25,550 nucleotides of DNA from NCBI GenBank assembly GCA_028571305.1, contig JAOXNS010555323.1, positions 1-25,550 on the forward strand, read 5' to 3'. This DNA is from Magicicada cassinii. Its lineage: Eukaryota; Arthropoda; Insecta; Hemiptera; Cicadidae. Under the pieces are notes generated by a model, which saw only the letters and a list, made by a program, of their open reading frames with translations, was not told where the DNA came from and did no database searches. Positions 19,141 through 25,550 of the stretch are shown here, piece after piece. The position numbers were made by a program, and so were the translations under genes. The stretch's first letter is position 1; every line of letters starts with the position of its first letter.

Positions 19141-20472
19141 GTTCACTTTAAATCCCACTAACTCCTAGGATTTAGTTTTTTAGATTTAAATTTCTTATAT
19201 CATATTTCCGTAAAAATTGCATTTCTTTTGTGTTCTGCACTTGTAAGTCAAAATATTTTTTTTGTCATTAACTCTTTTTAGATTTTTCTCATTATTAGTC
19301 ATTAACTCACTAGATTTGAAGTGTAAGCTTTTGGCAATGAAAAGACGGCTTAATTGTGACTTTGGATAACTTTACACTAAACCGTTTTTAACTGTGCTAG
19401 TTGACTGTTAACTAGCGTTCTGTAAGTCTACTGAAAATTCAGTTGTATGAAAAAATCGTTTTGCTCACCGCAGTCCTTGTTCTGAGCCAGTTGTGTAAAA
19501 ATAGTTCCGCTTCGGTATCATCTCAAGTGGAACAACGATTGTCAAATAGGCTTCGTATAGGACCTTGTGCGCGTGCGTCTGTTGAGAGACATGCAGAGGA
19601 GGAGATCGAAATGTGGAATATTGAGGTTGCCAGGTATTAGAGAGAAGTAATGGACATTAACTACTTTACAGTATCACTTAAGTTAGTGGGTCAGTTGAGC
19701 GCCGTGGAGCGCAGCGCTAAACGGTTTAGGATATTGCAAAACGCAGCGCTGCTTCCTGTTACAGTGCAGCTAAAGTGTATGGTGTACCATTACGCAAATG
19801 AGCTTATCTCTACCCTGATTAAACTGGAATTAGTTTTACACTACACGTACTGTACTTATAAAATACAATTTTTTCTAAACTGAACACTGGTCTGTGCCCC
19901 AGATAATTAATTGGGTATCAATACGTAAGTGCGTGTGCGAGTGTGCGCGTGTGTAAGGGGGGTTAGAGAATCATCGACGTGTGACGGGTTTGTTTATTGC
20001 CAAAATAAGAGTAAACATAAATATTTCAGAATGGCAATGTAAGAACTTCTCTTGTCCCACTCTTCTCCTCAGTAGTGAGCGGAAATCGACAACTATGCAG
20101 TCATTCTACAGTGATTTGCAGGGAATGTCCATTTCATCCCCTGCTTCGTGACCAACTGTGTTCTCGTCTTCCCAAATGACCGACCCAACTCCGCTCACTT
20201 CTCTTAATTCTCCAAGTCACTACCTCTACGTCTGTGTGGGTGGTCCACAGTTTTTGTATCATTCGTAATCCGTTTCAAGAAGGAACCACACTTATCAAAC
20301 TTTCTTTTCTGACTGTTAGTATTTGGTGAACTGTATTTTATCATCGGAGATGAACACACGGTACTTTAAAACTTTATTATATTCTTAAAACGATTATTAA
20401 CAGTATCAGTACAAATATCTTGTTGACGTTTAATGGAGATGGATGTGCACAAATATGAAACTACATTATTGT
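19141..20472. other. Non-coding stretch, nothing recognised
   Basis: Short frames at 19443-19640 (65 codons, with a hydrophobic start VLLTAVLVLSQL-like and no further features) and 19650-19883 (77 codons) are unrecognised. A GT-rich GTGCGTGTGCGAGTGTGCGC patch lies at about 19928-19953. Nothing else is supported. Confidence 0.45.
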
Positions 20473-20491
20473 TAATAATAATAATAATAAT
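20473..20491. repeat. (AAT)n microsatellite
   Basis: About six AAT units, lying 55 bp before the first recognisable codons of the downstream LINE fragment. Confidence 0.9.
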
Positions 20492-20546
20492 CAGAGTTAA
20501 GATAATATGAAGCTTTTTACAGAGATTCTCTAAACTTTCCATAGAT

Positions 20547-20912
20547 ATGCGGAACAAAAGACTAAAATTTAATGGACATTTATTATACATGGAAAATAAA
20601 AGATTAGCGAAACAGGAATTTAAATATCTAAGAAACATGAAAAAATTGAATGGTACAAAGGATTACAGAAAGATTTAGAACAGATTTCAAATAGAGACGA
20701 AGAAACATTTAAGGACAGGAACGAGTATTTAAAAAATACAGGAATTCAAGCTGGAAGAAAATATCAACAGACAGGGGTGGCGAGGTGAAATCACAGAAGA
20801 AGAAATATCGGAAGTGGAAGAAGTAAAGCGTAGGCCTACTGGAAAAACTGAAGAACAACAGCGTGCTGCGCGGTTCAAAGTGGGTTTAATCGAAAAAATA
20901 AAAATAACATAA
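20547..20912 (+). mobile_element. LINE ORF2 tail fragment (RTE-like) with A/T-rich 3' end
   Basis: The forward frame from 20547 reads MRNKRLKFNGHLLYMENKRL, then AKQEFKYLRNMKK. This matches the (R)RL.F.GH..RM...RL.K.I blocks of insect LINE ORF2 tails. A frame change near 20640 continues IEWYKGLQKDLEQISNRDEE, then TFKDRNEYLKNTGIQ. A second change near 20770 gives WRGEITEEEISEVEEVKRRP, TGKTEEQQRAARFK and finally a TAA at 20910-20912. The W..E...DL, (F)..R..(F/Y)...I and W(S/R).E.....S..(M/V) blocks follow in the expected order. The TAATATAATATAA after it fits the short simple-repeat tail of RTE elements. The copy has two frame changes and is 5'-truncated. Confidence 0.8.
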
Positions 20913-22333
20913 TATAATATAACGTATCTATTTACGTGGAGACAAATTAGGCTGCTACAACCCGTTTAGGGGAGTTCTACTAAAAATATAAAATTTCAAC
21001 AGTCCTACAGCATTGTCCAACGTACGTTCCATGTATAATTTTCACTGCTAATGTGGCACAAAACTATAATTTTTTAAGAATTAAATTTATGTAGAAATCA
21101 TCCCAGAAGCTAAGTCTATGAAGTTTAAAGCGGTCTACGATTTAGTTTATCGAAGAAACATTACTTTTTTCTGTAGAATGCCTTATCAGCAACACCTGTT
21201 GGGAGGTACGTGCCTTATCAGCATAATCCTGTGTATTCATTTTAACACGAGTGTGAAATCGTATTCATTTGTTCGAAGAAATAGGTGTTGCGATAGTGCG
21301 TGATCGAGCAAAGCAAACATACTTAAGGCGTATTATCTGGCCGTTGGGAAACACTTGTGCAGTTATTCGTAGCAATTCAATAAGTTTCAAGAAAAATATA
21401 TATGTATACAATATTTATTACGAATCGTGTTTGTTTGTTTTCTCATTGAATCACGTTTGTTGTGTTATCGATACCGTGAAACAAACGTGATCAATAATTT
21501 ACACACATTACAGAGACTTTATGAACTAAACGAAATAAAATCAGTGCACATTGTTATTACTAAATGCCATGGTAAACACGTAAATCCTTGCCAACAATTG
21601 ATTGCGTAAGGTACCTTGGGGATTCATCTCGCTAAACGGCTGTTATGGTGCTCATACGTGGTCAAAGAGGAAATTTAATCTTCCATGAGCACTAGTGGCT
21701 TCTGGATAGAAAATAACAGTTATTTCTTTGAAATAAGCGGTTGTCGTATATCACATTTAAATCAATTTGGACTACGGGGTACGCCTTTTGGAAACAGTGT
21801 CGAGTTCTTGAGAGGTTTCAGACAGAGGTGCTACATGCCAAAACAAATGCTCCTTGGTAATGCCCCTTAGATTACTGTCAAGTGCTTGGCACAAATGAAG
21901 TCATCGAACAACTTGGTTTAAACACACCAAACAGCATGAAAGCCATCCAAATTCGTTGGATATAAACTCGTGAACAGTTAGCACACACGGAAGACTCAAA
22001 ATCATCAACTCATTGGATCCGTCCTTTGATCGAATTGCAAAGTCATCACAATTAGTGATGAATTAGTGCCATCACAAATTTCAATAAAAAGAACTAAAAT
22101 TTTAGTATACAAAACTAACCAATCACTGGATAAATTCTCTTTTGTCATTATATATGCTTGTTTCTTTGTTAAAGAGATAAATAAATGAAAAACATTACAG
22201 ACACTAACAGACATTCCCACGTTTTAACCATTAACGTCGGGAATGAAAGCCAATCGATCCTTATTTTATTTTAGGAACAAACTTTTTTCGTTGTTGATAT
22301 ATCACTTAGAGAAAGGCTCACACCGACAGCAGG
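20913..22333. other. Non-coding stretch, nothing recognised
   Basis: This is AT-rich, with 60-73 codon forward frames at 21118-21609 that overlap in different frames and a 61-codon frame at 21685-21870. None has recognisable features. A locally repeated GCCTTATCAGCA word occurs at about 21180 and 21210. Confidence 0.5.
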
Positions 22334-22708
22334 GTGACGATGACACGACGGGTCGGCTTTATTGAAAGAGGTAAGCTGCAGTTGGTGAATAATAACTGTG
22401 GCAACGCCGCATCAGTATGCACTCATTGTGACGAAGTTATTTCACTGAGGGACAATCTGATTGGCGTACAGAGGCAGTGCAACACATTATTATATCGAAG
22501 AGTTGCGAGTGATCACGTTCTGACTGTGGATACTATACACTACATCGTTCACGAGAGGTTACCCGCGGAACACAGCCAGGTTGGCGGCGATTTACGTCCT
22601 CTGCCCCACTGGCTACTGGCTAACCTGCAAACATCAGGTTATGTTGATATTGTTACACGGGCAGGCAGCAGTTGCCGTATGTATCAAAGGTACACTATTA
22701 TGATATAA
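22334..22708 (+). other. Unidentified ORF/repeat, related to 13201-13275
   Basis: A 124-codon frame starts MTMTRRVGFIERGKLQLVNN and is clearly richer in G+C than its flanks. Its first 75 bp are homologous to 13201-13275, so it belongs to a repeated sequence family. The product contains two Cys close together (CTHCDE) but no full zinc-finger pattern, and I recognise no domain in it. The upstream sequence CACCGACAGCAGGGTGACGA could be part of the repeat's start. A transposon fragment is the most likely reading; a real protein is unproven. Confidence 0.35.
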
Positions 22709-24449
22709 CTGTAGCAAGTCGTGTAACTTTTTGTGAATCGAGTACAGTCAATTCGATTTGACAGAGTAAGCCTATATATTACATTGGTACAACAATAAAC
22801 GATACAAAATGTTTCTTAAAATACTTTTTTTTTCGATTTAATGTCTGACGCTTTTCGCTCAGTAACTACTGCACATTTCACGTACGTAATGACGTATGAA
22901 AGTTGGACATTTAGTGGTGTAGCGCTCTCTGGCGTGTCCGCCAGTAAGGTCAAATACTGTAAAGCCAGTTGCCAGTATTGTGGTGAACGTTCCCATACCC
23001 TATCTCCGTTCCCGACGTACTCGGATTTTTATGAGTATTCATTAAATAAAGTGGTTTGTTTAATGATGTGTTGTTTTTATAAACGTTACAATCAATATCT
23101 CTTCGTTCAGGAGTCGAATCATCCCGTGGGTTATCAACTTTCTATCGAGGACGTCTTCCATATAACTTCGCAGACGAGACAGGTCGAACTTTGCTGTTAC
23201 TAGAGGGGAAATCCACCACCAGCTGGAAGAAATATTTATAACCATATATTGAATGTTATAAAAATCGTAAAAGGAGCTTGGAACTTAGAGCACGTAAAGC
23301 GTAAACAAGAAAGTGAAAAGGTGAACGTAAAAACTAATTTAACGTAACTTTCGCCTAAGTGTGTTAGTAAAAGCACGATAGTCCACGCTCGCTTCTAAAT
23401 TAGTGGAAAGTTGGTCGGTTTGTGTTCAAATATTGAGTTCATCTCGGACTGGGCGTCACTTAATATCCGCGTACTGTCTTCTGGAATGCACTGCATTTGT
23501 GCTTGCTCGACCACAGCGACTGATGCGGACTTCTTCAACGTAAGCCTGCACCTTAAACCCGCTGTCTTGCTCAGGAGATCAAATGTCGCATACGTCCTGA
23601 AGGAATTACCGATTTAAGTGCACAATTTCTGGCCCCGTCAGGCTGGGTCTGAAACTTCCCTCGCACGAAGAAACCAAACCTAAATTACGCAAACATGAAT
23701 GTAATTACCAATATATAAAAACCGTACGAATTGTTTAAACAGGAATTATTAAAAACTTAAAAAGTCTCTGTAGAAAGTAATGTGCAGATAGAGCCTCTGT
23801 GTGTGTGTATGTAAATTGAGGATAACAATTTAAAAATTGAGGATAGGATGTCCACTATTCGAACCATTACTAGATTTTAGTACATTTTTCAGCTATTTGA
23901 CGTATGCCTCACTAATTGCAGTTCATAACGGATGTAACAAAAAATATACCCGACTTTAGCGTGCTAAAAATCATTCCTGATTGCACAAAACTGACTTGAA
24001 TACTCTGTAGTATCAACAGAGACAAGAAATCAATTACGATATTAGGAGGATGGAATAAACAAAGAAGCCTGATGTAATTTTCTAACGAAATTCACAAAGT
24101 AAAGAAGACGAATTCGTTTATTTTATTTCGTATCCTTGCAGTACATGTTTCGTAAATTGTAACCTGCTGAATTAAGTATAAATATAAAGTCGTATATTAT
24201 TTTGTTTAACTGCAAGATAATCGTTACGCATTCCTGTTAAATTAGCCAAAACCGAAACGATAATGGCCATGAAATGTACAAATTACACAGACAGCATAAC
24301 GACCGTAAACATTTTCAAAGTGTTCGCATTCAGTTAACATGTAATTAATGAGGTATTAAAAACATTTTACCATAATGCTGACGTAAAGTATGCATTCAAA
24401 TACTGTATATGAATTACATACTGCATTGTAGAAATACATGACCGTAGAC
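22709..24449. other. Non-coding stretch, nothing recognised
   Basis: A 120-codon forward frame at 22841-23203 contains CQYCGERSH but no second metal-binding pair in the usual spacing, so no zinc finger is called. A 68-codon frame at 23411-23617 has no features. A GT-rich GTGTGTGTGTATGT patch lies at about 23800. The rest is AT-rich. Confidence 0.45.
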
Positions 24450-24879
24450 CAGAGTTGCCAGAGTAATTTTGTAAAATAATAATTAGGGAAATTTTAGAAA
24501 ATAATCATATATGTTTGATTTTGAATTATGTAGTTGTTATGTTATAATAAATCTTACAAACATAATACCACTACAGAAGTATATCTTATTATTAATTTTG
24601 TTGTTTATTGTATTATAAGTTATTACTGTTATTAATCTTTTCATATTCAATAATAGTTGGTCCTCTGTGATTTTCAAGTAGCTATGACTTGCAGAACGTT
24701 GCTATAAAATTCAGAACACTACTTCATTTCATTGACTAAAATTAAGACCTAGAAGGTCACAGAAATCTTTGAGACATTTCAGTTTTCAATAAAATAGAAA
24801 CATTAGAATGTCCCGAAAAATATTTTCGGGAAGCCAGAGAGTTCCTGAACGTGCCTATACGGGACGTTTGGCAACCCTA
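24450..24879. mobile_element. hAT-like miniature DNA element (MITE), 430 bp
   Basis: The ends are inverted: CAGAGTTGCCA (24450-24460) on the left, and TGGCAACCCTA (24869-24879) on the right, whose reverse complement is TAGGGTTGCCA. Close to the right end lie TGTCCCG and GGGACG words and a hairpin CCCGAAAA/TTTTCGGG (about 24813-24831, 3-nt loop). Elements with GGGTTGCCA termini and CCCGTA-type subterminal palindromes are a common hAT-type nonautonomous form in animals. The flanking octamers CCGTAGAC and TAACAGAC agree only in their last four bases, so an 8-bp target duplication would have to be badly decayed. There is no transposase frame and the internal part is very AT-rich. It is probably old. 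Confidence 0.55.
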
Positions 24880-25035
24880 TAACAGACCTACAGGCCTACA
24901 TTAATCTCAGTAAGCACTACTGTAGACACAGTAACACTAACAGTAACAGCCTCCGTCGGTTTACGGAATACAGCAAGAAAGGTTAAAATACATCTTTACA
25001 GGACTACTTAATGGAAATAATCGCCAAAGAAAATC
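24880..25035. other. Linker between MITE and LINE
   Basis: This may include earlier ORF2 sequence of the LINE that follows, but no conserved block could be placed here. Confidence 0.35.
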
Positions 25036-25370
25036 TTGTATGAATTGAAAATAACGGAACTGGATTACATAAGCAAAGACTGTGGCCGTACAGAATAAGA
25101 TATGAAATCAGAGTAAGTTTGGAGATTGGCGTGGACATAGACGAATCAATAAAAACAAATCAATCGAATTGATATGTACACTTAAACGGAATGCCGAAGA
25201 CGACCCAAAAAAAAGTGGAATTGGCAGTCAACAGAGGGCGACCGAATCTTCGTGGGTAGTGGAGCGAAGAAAGCGTTAAGAGAGTTGTCAATCTGAAGAA
25301 GTCTGTGGATGGGTAAGATGGAGACTTCCAAACGTGTCAGTCAACGTAGAATATGTATACAGAGCGACAT
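25036..25370 (+). mobile_element. LINE ORF2 tail fragment (RTE-like)
   Basis: The forward frames give LYELKITELDYISKDCGRTE, then (after one shift) RIRYEIRVSLEIGVDIDESI, then KTNQSN, a stop, YVHLNGMPKTTQKKVELAVN, RGRPNLRG, a stop and WSEESVKRVV. The order CGRTRRDRIRNE.IR..L.IG.....I..NQ..WYGHL.RMP.TR.PK..., (V)GRP.LRW.D.VE is that of a known insect ORF2 C-terminal tail. Both stops replace a Trp or similar codon in the middle of conserved blocks (S-N-W-Y and R-G/W). The frame is otherwise kept for about 250 bp, so decay is moderate. The endonuclease and reverse transcriptase core are missing. The 61-bp paired-arm element follows about 110 bp later. Confidence 0.8.
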
Positions 25371-25484
25371 ACCAGCTAAAGTAACTTTCAGTCAAGGAAA
25401 CTCCGTTTTCGAGTACAGAGAAGTTTTCACAGCGTTGGGATAAAGCAAAATTGTTTTTCTTAACATTTCCTACTTTTAGTACGT

Positions 25485-25545
25485 AGGCTTTCACGGCCGG
25501 TGTCACTATAATTATTTAAAACTTCCGGGCTGAAAGGCCGTGGTC
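25485..25545 (+). repeat. 61-bp paired-arm element, copy 2
   Basis: This has the same length and orientation as 8102-8162. CACGGCC (25492-25498) and GGCCGTG (25536-25542) are complementary. In this copy TTTCA in the 5' arm can also pair with TGAAA before the 3' arm, and CCGG with CCGG, giving a competing fold. In copy 1 TGTTT replaces TGAAA, so only the CACGGCC/GGCCGTG stem is possible in both. It lies close to the window end, so sequence beyond 25550 might extend the homology. Confidence 0.75.
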
Positions 25546-25550
25546 GAATG

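Noticed and set aside
19443-19640. 65-codon frame with hydrophobic N-terminus as a secreted peptide
   Set aside because: The hydrophobic run is short, no cysteine framework or cleavage-site context is convincing, and no promoter or splice evidence supports it.
22841-23203. 120-codon frame with CQYCGERSH, possible zinc finger
   Set aside because: Only one CxxC pair with a nearby His is present and the second metal-binding pair is missing at any usual spacing. No homologous second copy was seen.

Overview
This looks like nuclear DNA of an animal, most likely a hemimetabolous insect with a large, repeat-rich genome (a cockroach, termite or orthopteran would fit). The reasons are: AT-rich non-coding sequence with no operon structure; decayed non-LTR retrotransposon tails of kinds I know from insect genomes; a Jockey-type ORF1 zinc-knuckle block; short microsatellites; and a hAT-like miniature element. 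The taxon is an inference. No host gene or exon is recognisable, no tRNA or rRNA was found, and there is no sign of prokaryotic organisation. The longest open frames (up to 193 codons) are either transposon remnants or have no visible family features.

Layout. 1-1590: non-coding, with TGCAC spaced at about 21 bp near 100-212. 1592-1922: a (TG)n tract running into a LINE ORF2 C-terminal fragment (+). 2206-3180: CpG-rich sequence holding a long inverted repeat with a nested hairpin. 3385-3496: AT-rich palindromes. 4532-4990: LINE ORF2 C-terminus on the minus strand, reaching its natural stop. 6140-7270: the 5' part of a Jockey-like LINE (leader plus ORF1 with zinc knuckles) without ORF2. 8102-8162 and 25485-25545: two copies of a 61-bp element with conserved complementary arms and a diverged middle. 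9941-10440: degenerate tandem repeats of about 116-122 bp. 10900-10977: probable LINE tail (-). 12203-12395 and 14364-14562: a 193-bp direct repeat at about 95% identity. 13201-13275 and 22339-22412: a diverged pair of related sequences. 14757-14868: a small GC/CpG-rich island. 15174-15227: (CT)n. 18491-18640: probable LINE tail (+). 18994-19034: two RFX X-box-like sites, one a perfect palindrome. 20547-20912: LINE tail (+). 24450-24879: hAT-like miniature element. 25036-25370: LINE tail (+).

The window therefore reads as intergenic or intronic DNA built from old transposon debris, mostly the 3' ends of RTE-like LINEs, as target-primed 5' truncation would leave. The items most worth a second look are the 61-bp paired-arm element, the X-box pair, the 193-bp duplication, and the Jockey-like 5' remnant. 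I see no convincing new multi-gene system.
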